A stretch of 64,000 nucleotides of DNA from UBA2779 sp965232615 (GTDB taxonomy: Bacteria > Spirochaetota > Spirochaetia > DSM-2461). Positions 45,207 to 53,500 of this stretch are shown piece after piece. The translations under genes were made by a program, and so were the position numbers. The number at the start of each line of letters is the position of its first letter. Positions within the stretch are counted from its first letter, which is position 1. The notes beneath the pieces were generated by a model. It was not told where the DNA came from and made no database searches. It was given only the letters and a program-made list of their open reading frames with translations. Location: positions 310,001 to 374,000 of the forward strand of contig OZ246985.1 of NCBI GenBank assembly GCA_965232615.1. Reading direction: 5' to 3'.

Positions 45207-46423
45207 GGATATTCCCCTTTGATCAATTCCGTAACGCATTCACGCAGTTTTTCATACCGGAGACGTACATAGTGGGGTTTATGGCTTCCCACTGAAATGG
45301 ATCGGTAAAATTCTTTATCGCCGTAGAGTTCGTGCAATTTGTTAAATAACCGGTCTTTATTGTTTTTTAATCCTTCAAATTCTCCTTCGTTCATCTCTCC
45401 CAGAATGACTGACCAGACTTCAAACAAGCCCTTGTTAATCGGTGAACGTCTGTCGGTCGAAGGAAGGGTTTTTCTAAAGGCATATTCCTTGAAAATAACA
45501 TACGCCCTGTCCATGGCCCGAAAGAAAAATTCCTTGATTGTATCAATCTTTGTGAATTGTATTTCAGGCAGGTTGAAATCAGCTCTATTGTTTTCATTGA
45601 GAATGTCCCTCAATTTATCTCTGGGCAATGTCGGCATAAGATTGATAATTTGCATGGTATGGCTGAGCCATTCGTCCATGGTTCCTCTATAGTCCCCGGG
45701 CTTGCGAATTAGAAAGGAGAGGAAGCGCAGAACAAGTTCCCGGCCCGCCATGCGGGAATCTTTGATTCTGTCGTCCGTTACGCGCTTGAATACACAACTG
45801 TTGACCAATACTTTTAACAGCTCGGTAACCGGGCCGGTGTACAGGGCATGGCGTATTTCCTGATCGGTCAGGGGCAGTCCGCCGGTATTAATCCTTTTAA
45901 AGACATCTCTCTTCACTCTATCGGGCGTGCCTGGATCGATGATGGTAAAACTGAAGTTGGCCTCCGTTATTCTGTTCTGGAGATGCGGGGGCAGTTCGTC
46001 AAAACCACGCTCGTTGTGTTCGTCCCAAAACTCCAGTTTTTTCAGCTTCATGGATTTGTCTGACGCAAAGGCCCTAAGGGTGGAAAGACGTTGCAGGCCA
46101 TCGACTACCTGGTAGTTTTCCTTTTCATCGGAGGCAACATAAAACATGGGAAGAGGAATCTTGAGCATAAGCGATTCAATCAAACGGCTTTTTCGCACGT
46201 CGTCCCAAACTTCGTTTCTTTGGAAGTCCGGGGACAGGTTTATGGTTCCCTGCTCCATTCTTTTGATGCAGTCAGAAGCGGTGAGTGATTTTGTATATAG
46301 GGAGACTTTCAAGGGATCAAAGGGATGAACTTCCTCTTCGGGGTTATCCAGTTCCACACCACTGCTCTCTCCCAGAGAGGTGGCCAATTCTTCCCGTGTG
46401 TCTTGTTCAAGATGATCGTTCAT
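45203..46423 (-). CDS. DUF262 (GmrSD N-terminal-like) protein
   Basis: The 406-residue protein has the DUF262 hallmarks: INLSPDFQRNEVWDD, a VDGLQRLSTL motif (the ParB-like DGQQR box with Q to L) near residue 110, and VFKRINTGGLPLTDQEIRHAL. DUF262 domains occur in GmrSD type IV restriction enzymes and in many defence islands, where they bind or hydrolyse NTP. It lies between two hsdS fragments and was followed by an overlapping ATPase gene now truncated. The gene itself is intact. A defence role is likely but may be disabled without the partner. Confidence 0.78.
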   Translation of the reverse strand: MNDHLEQDTREELATSLGESSGVELDNPEEEVHPFDPLKVSLYTKSLTASDCIKRMEQGTINLSPDFQRNEVWDDVRKSRLIESLMLKIPLPMFYVASDEKENYQVVDGLQRLSTLRAFASDKSMKLKKLEFWDEHNERGFDELPPHLQNRITEANFSFTIIDPGTPDRVKRDVFKRINTGGLPLTDQEIRHALYTGPVTELLKVLVNSCVFKRVTDDRIKDSRMAGRELVLRFLSFLIRKPGDYRGTMDEWLSHTMQIINLMPTLPRDKLRDILNENNRADFNLPEIQFTKIDTIKEFFFRAMDRAYVIFKEYAFRKTLPSTDRRSPINKGLFEVWSVILGEMNEGEFEGLKNNKDRLFNKLHELYGDKEFYRSISVGSHKPHYVRLRYEKLRECVTELIKGEYP

Positions 46424-46464
46424 GCAGCCTCCAGTTCAATGCTCTGTTTTCCCGTCTCTGATCG

Positions 46465-46506
46465 ATAATGGGCACCTCTGAAAAACCTTTTAGAGGTGCC
46501 CATTAT
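46465..46506. repeat. Perfect 42-bp palindrome of two fused GGGCACCTCT ends
   Basis: ATAATGGGCACCTCT and its inverse AGAGGTGCCCATTAT face each other across 12 bp (GAAAAACCTTTT). The element has lost its interior and kept only its two ends. The palindrome also covers the six flanking bases. Confidence 0.75.
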
Positions 46507-46654
46507 GAAGACCCGGCCCCGGCGAAGGGGTTCCAGACCGCTTATGACAGAGCCACGACAGGTACTGTTTCCCGTATTATCTCCCCAATTAGGTGAGAAA
46601 TCAAGCCCAAAAATTTGCGGTGCTGATTTTTGACATTCGTAATTACGGCAAATA
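46507..46654. other. Short gene-free interval
   Basis: No gene or motif is recognised between the fused repeat ends and the 3' end of the hsdS fragment. Confidence 0.4.
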
Positions 46655-47356
46655 TCATTTTGAACCTTCGTTTTGGGTGATATCGATTTGACCTGTCTGC
46701 CCTGCCAAACCCGGCACAGGCTGGCCGGAAACGGCGTGGGTTATTAGGGAGGAGCGGTATTCTTTGAGGAGGGTGATGGATTTTTTGATTTTATCCGAAA
46801 TCTGATCAATTCTCAAACACTCTGAATTCAATAATTTTGAAATCAAATCTTGTTCTTCTTTTGGAGGCAATGAGATTTTCATCCATCCAAATTTCTCATA
46901 AGTGAAGTGGGCAATTGTGGCCTTATTACAAAGGATATTTAGCCAATCAGAACTTACGGCATGATGCATAAAATAATAAAGAAATTTGTTAATCGATTTT
47001 TTGGTTTCCCTAACTCTATGAAGGGCATTTTGCATAATACATTTTTCAGGTATATCTTCGATTATTCCAGCTCTGCCAACCTCACCACCTTCACATACTA
47101 GTAGATCTCCTATTTGAACACTGAAATCTTTAATTTGTTTTGGGGTGGCCCACATCTTATTATCAGTTTCAGAATCTACTTTCATCCAATTAACATTCAC
47201 GGCCTTTAAGTAGGTAACATATTCATCTTTATCACTTATAGGATTATTCTGAATCATTTTCCCAAGTTTTATATCAAATCCGTATTTGCACTCTAATACC
47301 TCCCAATGTTCAGGAATCTCCCCAATCCACTCCACACCGGAATCTTTCGAGATATA
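46655..47356 (-). pseudogene. hsdS: HsdS fragment interrupted by IS256-family element
   Basis: The frame enters from the IS boundary as FDYISKDSGVEWIGEIPEHW, the usual sequence near the start of HsdS. It continues through one target-recognition domain and the helical spacer (PPKEEQDLISKLLN, ITLLKEYRSSLITHAVSGQ). Only the first dozen or so residues and the start codon are missing, removed by the IS at 47357. The length corresponds to one half-subunit, so either it is a single-TRD HsdS or one TRD was also deleted. Confidence 0.75.
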
Positions 47357-48741
47357 GTCAAAAGTTGTGGATGGGGTAAAAAAAGAGCAAATCCTTCTGT
47401 AAAATAATTGGTGAAAAAGCCAAACAGAAAGGAGATGCTCTATGGAAGAGTTTACAACAAACGGAAATGATTCGGAAGTGCTGAAAAGCGAAACAGAATC
47501 GGTTTTGGATCAGGTTTTGCGAGAGGGAGCCAGAAAGATGCTTATTCATGCCCTGGAGTTAGAAGTGGAAGACTACATCAATGCCCATAAACATGAGCGT
47601 GATCAGAATAATCAGCGCAAGGTTGTACGCAATGGTTACCACGCCCAACGAAAAATTGTGACAGGGGTTGGTCAAATGCAAATCAAGGTTCCAGGAGTGG
47701 ATGACAGGAAATTAAAGAGCAAGCGAGAGGATCGCTTCACCAGTGCCATACTGCCAACCTATATGCGCAGAACTCCCAGTATCGACAACCTTGTTCCGGC
47801 GCTGTACCTCAGTGGTGTGTCCACATCTGCTTTCCAGACAGCTCTTGCCTCGATTCTGGGTGAAGGTATTGCCGGACTGTCGGCGACGAACATAGTCCGC
47901 TTGAAAAGGTTCTGGGAAGATGAGTTTCTTCAGTGGGAGAAACGTGATTTGAAAGCTAAGGAATACGCCTACATCTGGGTGGACGGCATCTACTTCAATG
48001 TAAGGCTTGATGATCAAAGGAGCTGCATTCTTGTAATCATGGGAGCTGACAAGGATGGGAAGAAGGAACTTCTAGCCGTCAGTGACGGATACAGGGAAAG
48101 CTCACAAAGCTGGAGGGAGATACTGCTCCAACTGAAAGCCCGGGGTCTCACCACCGCCCCCAGGCTGGCCATTGGGGATGGTGCGCTGGGTTTCTGGAAT
48201 GCCCTGGATGAAATCTTTCCCGAAACAAAAAAACAGCGTTGCTGGGCGCACAAGACAGCGAATGTGTTAAACAAAATGCCCAGGAATATCCAGGGCAAGG
48301 CCAAGTCAATGATTCATGAAATGTATATGGCAGATACCGAGCAGAATGCTCTTAAAGCCTATGACTTATTCATTGATTCCTTTCAGGCTAAATACCCCAG
48401 GGCCACCCAGTGTCTGGAAAAGGACAGGGAGAAGCTGTTCACGTTCTACAAATTTCCGGCGATGCACTGGACTCACATCAGGACGACCAACCCGATTGAG
48501 TCAACCTTTGCTACTGTCCGCCTTAGAACGAAGAGAACCAGGGGCTGTGGTTCAAGGGCGGCAACATTAAGTATGGTTTGGAAGCTCTGCCTGGAGGCTG
48601 AAAAGAACTGGCGAAAGCTACGTGGATACAAGCTAATCCCCAGGGTTATTGAGGGTGTGTTTTGTAAAGATGGAGTCTTCAAGGAAGAGGCCGCGTGAAA
48701 AAAATGAAGGATTTGAAATTTTCTCATCCACAACTATTGAC
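47357..48741 (+). mobile_element. IS256-family insertion sequence, intact
   Basis: The 1385-bp element has terminal inverted repeats. The left reads GTCAAAAGTTGTGGATG (47357-47373), and the right, inverse-complemented, reads GTCAATAGTTGTGGATG, ending at 48741. It carries a full-length transposase. I see no clear target duplication, which suggests rearrangement after insertion. It disrupts hsdS on its left and abuts a gene tail on its right. Confidence 0.85.
47442..48698 (+). CDS. IS256-family (mutator) transposase
   Basis: The 418-residue DDE transposase has YIWVDGIYFNVRLDDQR (first Asp), LAIGDGALGFW (second Asp), CWAHKTANVLNKMP and NPIESTFATVRLRTKRTRG (catalytic Glu). It is full length with AAAGGAG upstream of the ATG. 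The collapsed remnant at 4466-4643 and the scrap near 16200 are relatives, so the family has been active in this genome. Confidence 0.93.
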   Translation: MEEFTTNGNDSEVLKSETESVLDQVLREGARKMLIHALELEVEDYINAHKHERDQNNQRKVVRNGYHAQRKIVTGVGQMQIKVPGVDDRKLKSKREDRFTSAILPTYMRRTPSIDNLVPALYLSGVSTSAFQTALASILGEGIAGLSATNIVRLKRFWEDEFLQWEKRDLKAKEYAYIWVDGIYFNVRLDDQRSCILVIMGADKDGKKELLAVSDGYRESSQSWREILLQLKARGLTTAPRLAIGDGALGFWNALDEIFPETKKQRCWAHKTANVLNKMPRNIQGKAKSMIHEMYMADTEQNALKAYDLFIDSFQAKYPRATQCLEKDREKLFTFYKFPAMHWTHIRTTNPIESTFATVRLRTKRTRGCGSRAATLSMVWKLCLEAEKNWRKLRGYKLIPRVIEGVFCKDGVFKEEAA

Positions 48742-48822
48742 AATAACTCCGGCACTACTTACACGAGTGTAGATATGAAGAATGTCTTTCATGATGATAT
48801 CTTACCACCTAACAAGTTCTAA
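48742..48822 (+). pseudogene. C-terminal 26 residues of a truncated gene
   Basis: Directly after the IS256 right end, an open frame reads TTYTSVDMKNVFHDDILPPN and ends at a stop at 48820-48822. It may be the tail of a cargo gene upstream of the deacetylase, cut off by the insertion. It is too short to identify. Confidence 0.35.
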
Positions 48823-48951
48823 CGAACTAGAATTTTGATAACAAATCTGATTTAACTAGTGAATATCATCTTGTTTGTATGAAGTGTTTTCAAGCAAGCA
48901 AAAAACTGACTTAGGGATGGTAAAATTATTTCTTTAATATGGTGATGAAAG

Positions 48952-49884
48952 ATGAATAAAACTACTCATTCAGTGATGTTCCATCACTTTCATGATGACA
49001 AACATTTGCCTAATCAGGGGAGTTTGAGTTCTTCTGATTTCATCCAAATGATTGATTGGTTAAACAAGCACTACTCCATTCTAAATGCCAGTCAATACAA
49101 GGAAAACTTTGAGAGGGGGACCCTAAAAGATACTGATATTTGTCTGTCTTTTGATGACGCATTGAAATGCCAATATGACATTGCTGTTCCAGTTATGGAG
49201 AGATTAGGTATTCAGGCATTCTTCTTCGTTTACAGCAGTGCTTTCGGTCAAAACCCCGACCCATTGGAAGTCTACAGGTATTTTAGAACTGCTTGCTATT
49301 CGGATATTGACAAGTTTTACGAAGATTTCTTTGATTCAGTTGAACAAATGGATGCGGCAGAGTTTTCTCGGCATCATGCGAAATACTCAGAACTAAACTA
49401 TTTGGCAGCATTTCCCTTTTATACCGAAAACGACAAATGGTTCCGATATCTCAGAGACCAATATCTAGTTGGAAATCAATACGATGAACTCATGAATGAT
49501 TTGATGATTCAAAATGATTTTGATGTGAATACTGCAAAGCAAGACCTATGGATGTCAGAGGAAGACTTGGTTGCCACCGAATCTAAGGGTCATTTGATTG
49601 GTTTGCACTCATATTCACACCCAACCCAGATGAGCAAATTGACCAGAGAAGAGCAAGAATTAGAGTATAAAAATAACTATGACCATTTGGCAGGATTAAT
49701 TGGCAAACCTATCAGAGTCATGTCACACCCATGTGGTGACTATAACGAAACCACTCTAGAAATTCTTAAAAGTATGAAAATAGATATCGGATTTAGGTCT
49801 AGTATGTCGGTGAAAGAAATTCGTTCCCCTCTTGAGATTCCCCGGGAAGACCATGCCAATGTCTTCAAGGAGATGCGTTTATGA
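48952..49884 (+). CDS. Polysaccharide deacetylase-family protein
   Basis: The 310-residue NodB-type domain protein has SFDDAL, with the catalytic and metal Asp residues, near residue 64. HSYSHPTQMSKL, the H-x3-H metal pair, lies near 223, and the late segment MSHPCGDYN follows. It would remove an N-acetyl group from a glycan or sugar nucleotide. There is no signal peptide, so it acts in the cytoplasm, probably on a precursor. The next gene overlaps by 4 bp and encodes a formyltransferase. AT-rich codon use sets both apart from the chromosome. Confidence 0.82.
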   Translation: MNKTTHSVMFHHFHDDKHLPNQGSLSSSDFIQMIDWLNKHYSILNASQYKENFERGTLKDTDICLSFDDALKCQYDIAVPVMERLGIQAFFFVYSSAFGQNPDPLEVYRYFRTACYSDIDKFYEDFFDSVEQMDAAEFSRHHAKYSELNYLAAFPFYTENDKWFRYLRDQYLVGNQYDELMNDLMIQNDFDVNTAKQDLWMSEEDLVATESKGHLIGLHSYSHPTQMSKLTREEQELEYKNNYDHLAGLIGKPIRVMSHPCGDYNETTLEILKSMKIDIGFRSSMSVKEIRSPLEIPREDHANVFKEMRL

Positions 49885-50663
49885 AAGTTACAATTTTTAG
49901 CAGTAACCAACCACGACATCTAAATCTAGCAAAAGAATTTTCAAAAATTTGTGATGCGGTCTTTTTGGTTAGTGAAGTAAATACGGTTTTTCCTGGTCAA
50001 GTTAATGACTTTTTCAAAAAGTCTGAAATCATGCAGACCTACTTCCAAAATGTAATTCAATCAGAAAGAAACATATTTGGAGACATCAGTTTCCTGCCAA
50101 ACAATGTTAGAACTCTCTCAATTAAATCAGGGGACTTAAATAAACTTGATAGAAATCAACTATCTGATGCACTTCAATCCGATGTCTATGTTGTCTTTGG
50201 TGCGAGTTACATCAAGGGGTGGTTAATCGATTTTCTTGTGGAACATCGTGCAATTAACATTCATATGGGTCTTTCCCCTTATTACAGAGGTTCTTCATGC
50301 AATTTTTGGGCACTTTACGACAGCAATCCCAGTTATGTCGGAGCAACAATACATCTTTTGAGTAAAGGATTAGATAGTGGGGATATGCTTTTCCACTGTG
50401 TCCCTAAACTTCAGTCAAAAGACACCCCATTTGACTTTACTATGCGTTCAGTTTTGGTGGCACAGCAAGGTTTGGTCTCTGCGGTTAACTCCGGACTAGT
50501 TTTCTCTACCCCGACAGTAAAACAAGATAAATCACAAGAAGTGCGATACACAAAGAACCAAGACTTTACTGATGTCGTTGCAAAAGAGTTCTTGGATAGA
50601 AATCTTCAATTAAATCCGGATTCATTTTCATACCCCCATTTATTGAGTCCTATTTTTGGTTAG
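49881..50663 (+). CDS. Formyltransferase-family protein
   Basis: The 260-residue protein has the formyltransferase core: a NIHMGLSPYYRGSSCNFWAL stretch with the catalytic Asn and His, and a KGLDSGDML loop with the Asp. It resembles sugar N-formyltransferases and methionyl-tRNA formyltransferase. Coupled to a deacetylase, it most likely formylates the amino group freed on a sugar, as in surface glycan modification. Substrate not shown. The ATG overlaps the deacetylase stop. Confidence 0.8.
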   Translation: MKVTIFSSNQPRHLNLAKEFSKICDAVFLVSEVNTVFPGQVNDFFKKSEIMQTYFQNVIQSERNIFGDISFLPNNVRTLSIKSGDLNKLDRNQLSDALQSDVYVVFGASYIKGWLIDFLVEHRAINIHMGLSPYYRGSSCNFWALYDSNPSYVGATIHLLSKGLDSGDMLFHCVPKLQSKDTPFDFTMRSVLVAQQGLVSAVNSGLVFSTPTVKQDKSQEVRYTKNQDFTDVVAKEFLDRNLQLNPDSFSYPHLLSPIFG

Positions 50664-50885
50664 TTTTATATACCCACATATCAATAATCTAGTGTTTGCA
50701 TACAATCACATCACACCTCTAACCGGTGAGGTGTCTCTATTGCATCTATATATTGGAAGTGTTGAGCAGTTTTTGGGGGGAGTTAATCAGTTGAATAAAA
50801 CCCCACCAAAATCCAACATCAAAAACCGCATAAAATAAGGATTTCTGCACCTCAAATTCGGGGGAGTTAAAACCCCCCCTAATTT
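50664..50885. terminator. Intergenic with two hairpins between convergent genes
   Basis: ACACCTC (50713-50719) pairs with GAGGTGT (50728-50734) after the formyltransferase gene. GGGGGAGTTAAAACCCCCC at about 50860-50878 forms a strong hairpin immediately after the minus-strand operon and can terminate in either direction. No gene is called. Confidence 0.55.
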
Positions 50886-51092
50886 TCAAGATTTCAGTTT
50901 GATATTTCTATCCAACTGAGCAATCTGTTCTCCAATCAGGGTGTTCTGTTGTGCAACTTCCAGAAACATCTTCACGAGGACTTTTCTCGCAGTTATCTCA
51001 TCGGACTTCGGTTTGGAGTATTCATTACCAAGTGTCACCAGTTTCTTACTGGATGCGTCAATTCGTTTTGAGTGAAGGGTTATATCCATCAC
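50886..51092 (-). CDS. Small hypothetical protein (68 residues)
   Basis: I do not recognise it. It is charged and helical (EITARKVLVKMFLEVAQQNT), without Cys or membrane segments. It is the last of three minus-strand genes overlapping by 4 bp each, which supports it as real. Within a replication and mobilisation module a DNA-binding accessory role is possible. Confidence 0.5.
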   Translation of the reverse strand: MMDITLHSKRIDASSKKLVTLGNEYSKPKSDEITARKVLVKMFLEVAQQNTLIGEQIAQLDRNIKLKS

Positions 51093-51292
51093 TTAGACAT
51101 TTCGTATCGTGATTGTAGGGTGGTTCTGGTTTTCCTATCTTGGGCAACCTGTTCTACATATTTGTTACGAACCAATCTGGCACCTTCTTGAAGTAGAGAA
51201 TTGATGGAACGGTTATCCAAATCTTTAATCTTCATTAGGTCATCATAAATTTGTGCGTCTATACGGGCAGGGTATGTGTGTAAGTAGTTCAT
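51089..51292 (-). CDS. Small Arc/CopG-like protein (67 residues)
   Basis: It begins with a strand-like YPARIDAQIY followed by helices DDLMKIKDLD and INSLLQEGARLVRNKYVE. This is the ribbon-helix-helix layout of plasmid copy-control and relaxosome proteins. It overlaps both neighbours by 4 bp. Role as a DNA-binding regulator of the element is inferred. Confidence 0.55.
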   Translation of the reverse strand: MNYLHTYPARIDAQIYDDLMKIKDLDNRSINSLLQEGARLVRNKYVEQVAQDRKTRTTLQSRYEMSK

Positions 51293-51657
51293 CTTTTCTG
51301 TTTCTCCATTCGTTGAAGTATCTTGGTTGATTTATCTACACCCACACCAGTTGCGGCAGCAGTTAGTGCGGTATACATCCCCATCTTTCTTTGTAACCAG
51401 AATAGTTTCCCCATCGTTTCTAGTGCATCAGCAAGTTTTTGAGGTGCATCTTCTGGTGTAGATTTTCTGAGGTCTGACAAATCTCTTCTGAGTGAACCAA
51501 TCTCTTGGTCTAGTTTTGATGCGTATTGTTTGACTTTTCCGAGTCCAACTACGATTGCACCAGTTCTCAGTCCGATGAACTCATTCAAGAGTTCTATATC
51601 GTCACTGTCTGGTGTCTCGTTTAGGTGAAGTCTTGTTAGTTCTACTAGGTCTTTCAT
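51289..51657 (-). CDS. Hypothetical coiled-coil protein (122 residues)
   Basis: Unrecognised. The middle is a likely coiled coil (KQYASKLDQEIGSLRRDLSD). It is followed by a small-residue stretch, MYTALTAAATGVGVDKST, that could pack against a membrane or partner. First gene of the three-gene minus-strand unit. Such small genes accompany Rep proteins on plasmid-like elements. Confidence 0.5.
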   Translation of the reverse strand: MKDLVELTRLHLNETPDSDDIELLNEFIGLRTGAIVVGLGKVKQYASKLDQEIGSLRRDLSDLRKSTPEDAPQKLADALETMGKLFWLQRKMGMYTALTAAATGVGVDKSTKILQRMEKQKR

Positions 51658-51802
51658 AGAACTATTTAGGTGGTTTCATCACTCCAATATCTTTCTTTTG
51701 GGTATACGAAACCGATGCAGTTAAACGGCAGTTCAACTGTCATTGAATATATAAAAAGACAAACACCAACTCAGATAGATATTTGGACTAACAATGTCTT
51801 TC

Positions 51803-52360
51803 CTACTCTTTAATCCCAATCACAAAGAGGTCATCACCGTCTAGATTAGGTTTGAGTAGTCGTGTGTTGTATTTGATTGAACCAGTTTGGTTTTTGACTG
51901 ATTCAACATTTATTAGGCACTTTGTGTCTAATTCATCAGCACCGTTATGGTTCTTATCTCTGTAGTTTTTCCATAAGGGTCTTCTTTTTCCATTTGAGGG
52001 ATTCACACCAGCATATTTTGCAAATCCCCAATACAAATCTGTAAATACACTCAATTGATGGTCATCTGGTGTATGCAGAAGCAAGTGATAATGTTTCTCA
52101 CTACCCTGTCCATCACCACCTTGTCGGCAACCAACTATCCAGAACTTTCTATCTGGACTCCACTTTGAGAAATATTTGGAACGAAGATGTGTTTTGTTGA
52201 TGTTGAAAAGTATCGTGCGAAAAATTTGCGTGAGTTCTTCCTGGCAGATTGGATATTGAGGTGTCGGTTCAACATCAATGCGGTGGGAGAACTGGAACTC
52301 AGAAATTAGATGGTTTCTCAGTATCTCTTTTTTACTTAATTCAACTTTTTCTATCTTCAT
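51803..52360 (-). CDS. HUH-type replication initiator-like protein
   Basis: The 185-residue protein contains EKHYHLLLHTPDD, with a His-hydrophobic-rich pair typical of the HUH metal site, near residue 88. A downstream tyrosine in GSIKYNTRLLKPN could be the nicking residue. Small single-tyrosine HUH proteins start rolling-circle replication of plasmids, phages and integrated satellites. Start ATG is at 52360. It sits between the small-protein operon and a serine recombinase. The call rests on the motif only. Confidence 0.6.
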   Translation of the reverse strand: MKIEKVELSKKEILRNHLISEFQFSHRIDVEPTPQYPICQEELTQIFRTILFNINKTHLRSKYFSKWSPDRKFWIVGCRQGGDGQGSEKHYHLLLHTPDDHQLSVFTDLYWGFAKYAGVNPSNGKRRPLWKNYRDKNHNGADELDTKCLINVESVKNQTGSIKYNTRLLKPNLDGDDLFVIGIKE

Positions 52361-52470
52361 TTGACAACTGATACACAGCAGTTAAAGAACACCACGGCAT
52401 ACCCTTCTTTTTCATATTTCTCGTTTCATCATATTTATACAAATCAAGGTTTCATCAGTGTGCGTATCTT

Positions 52471-53070
52471 TTACGCAACTTGTGGTAAATCTGCGGTAGA
52501 TAAAAATTCTCGTATCGTTTTCACCGCAACCTTAGTCTCTGAAGCAATCTTCTTGAGTCCAACATTTCTAGATTTCATTTCTAAAATTGTCTTTTTGGTT
52601 TGTGAGTTCAGATTGGTTTTCCGTCCAAGAGTTTTACCCTTGCGTTTCGCATTTTCTAAACCACTTACGATGCGTTCTCTGGTGAGTTGTAACTCGTATT
52701 GTGCGATGGAGTTGATGATGTTGAAAAACAATTCTCCAACTATCGTGGTCGTATCAATATTCTGATTTTTGACGAACAAGTTAATGTTCTTCTGTTTCAA
52801 CAAATCTGCAATCTCGCACATATTCTTCACACTTCTGCCAAGTCGTGAGAGTTCCAGTGTCGCAACTAAATCAAATTTACGAGACATTGCATCTTGAACG
52901 AGTCTATCCAACTCTGGTCGTGATTTTTTAGAACCAGACACACCTTCATCTACATACTCATCAACGATTGCCCAACCGTGATTTTCTGCAACTTCACGAA
53001 GTTCAACTAACTGTCGTTCACAACTTTGGTCTTTAGTTGTGGATGTTCTAGCATAAATCGCAACCTTCAT
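52471..53070 (-). CDS. Serine recombinase (resolvase/invertase type)
   Basis: The protein (199 residues from ATG 53070) has the N-terminal catalytic domain of resolvases. YARTSTTKDQS contains the nucleophile Ser, with ERQLVELREVA, FDLVATLELSRLGRSV and ERIVSGLENAKRKGKTLGRK linking to a C-terminal helix-turn-helix. AAGGAG six bases upstream favours 53070 over the open frame starting at 53088. It is the likely integrase/resolvase of the glmS-adjacent element. Complete in length for a small serine recombinase. Confidence 0.88.
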   Translation of the reverse strand: MKVAIYARTSTTKDQSCERQLVELREVAENHGWAIVDEYVDEGVSGSKKSRPELDRLVQDAMSRKFDLVATLELSRLGRSVKNMCEIADLLKQKNINLFVKNQNIDTTTIVGELFFNIINSIAQYELQLTRERIVSGLENAKRKGKTLGRKTNLNSQTKKTILEMKSRNVGLKKIASETKVAVKTIREFLSTADLPQVA

Positions 53071-53082
53071 TTTCAACTCCTT

Positions 53083-53096
53083 ACTCACCCCCTAAC
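53083..53096. repeat. 14-bp direct repeat, copy A
   Basis: ACTCACCCCCTAAC lies just upstream of the recombinase start. The same 14 bases recur at 53483-53496, 400 bp away, at the element's edge. It may be a recombinase binding or crossover site. Confidence 0.6.
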
Positions 53097-53153
53097 CAAT
53101 ATAAACATCATATCAAGATGATATGGTTTTGTCGATAGATTTTTGGAATTAAG

Positions 53154-53498
53154 TTATTGATTTAGAATTGTTTTATCAACAAATCTAAGTTGAAAATCAG
53201 TTAGTTCTGGTTCATAGAATTTTGTTATTCTAACTTCTCTAATTTTCTTCTTTTTGACGATGGAGTGCGTGTGAGCATTACCAAATCTTTTACCTCTTGG
53301 TGTTGTATAACCGTTGTCATTCAACCAATCGGCACTTTGTTGGTAATTCCATCCCATCTCTAAATGTTTAGAGATGGTTTGATAGAGAAATTCTTGATAA
53401 TCAGAATAGGGTGCAACCAGTAGATGGGATGCACGAAGTTTGAGATGAAAGCAGAGATAAGCATCTACATCGTTAGGGGATGACTCACCCCCTAACAA
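53154..53498 (-). CDS. Recombinase-domain-like small protein (114 residues)
   Basis: The protein contains MGWNYQQSADWLNDNGYTTP followed by RGKRFGNAHTHSIVKKKK. This is the helix-turn-helix-like segment found in the recombinase domain of large serine recombinases and in related phage proteins. There is no ATG at the start. The frame begins at TTG 53498, one base beyond the glmS stop boundary, so it is either TTG-initiated or cut by integration. It may assist the serine recombinase. Confidence 0.5.
   Translation of the reverse strand: MLGGESSPNDVDAYLCFHLKLRASHLLVAPYSDYQEFLYQTISKHLEMGWNYQQSADWLNDNGYTTPRGKRFGNAHTHSIVKKKKIREVRITKFYEPELTDFQLRFVDKTILNQ
53483..53496. repeat. 14-bp direct repeat, copy B, at element edge
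   Basis: Identical to 53083-53096. Here it is also half of an inverted repeat, GTTAGGGG / CCCCCTAAC (53472-53496). CCTAACAAG at 53491-53499 recurs at 48808-48816. It lies directly after the glmS stop codon. Confidence 0.6.
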
Positions 53499-53500
53499 GG

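Noticed and set aside
47357..48741. IS256 element as the source of the GGGCACCTCT repeats
   Set aside because: Its terminal repeats read GTCAAAAGTTGTGGATG and share nothing with GGGCACCTCT.
48742..53500. Tn7-like transposon at glmS
   Set aside because: No tnsA-E-like gene, no Tn7 end repeats, and the border lies at the stop codon rather than about 25 bp beyond it; a serine recombinase is present instead.
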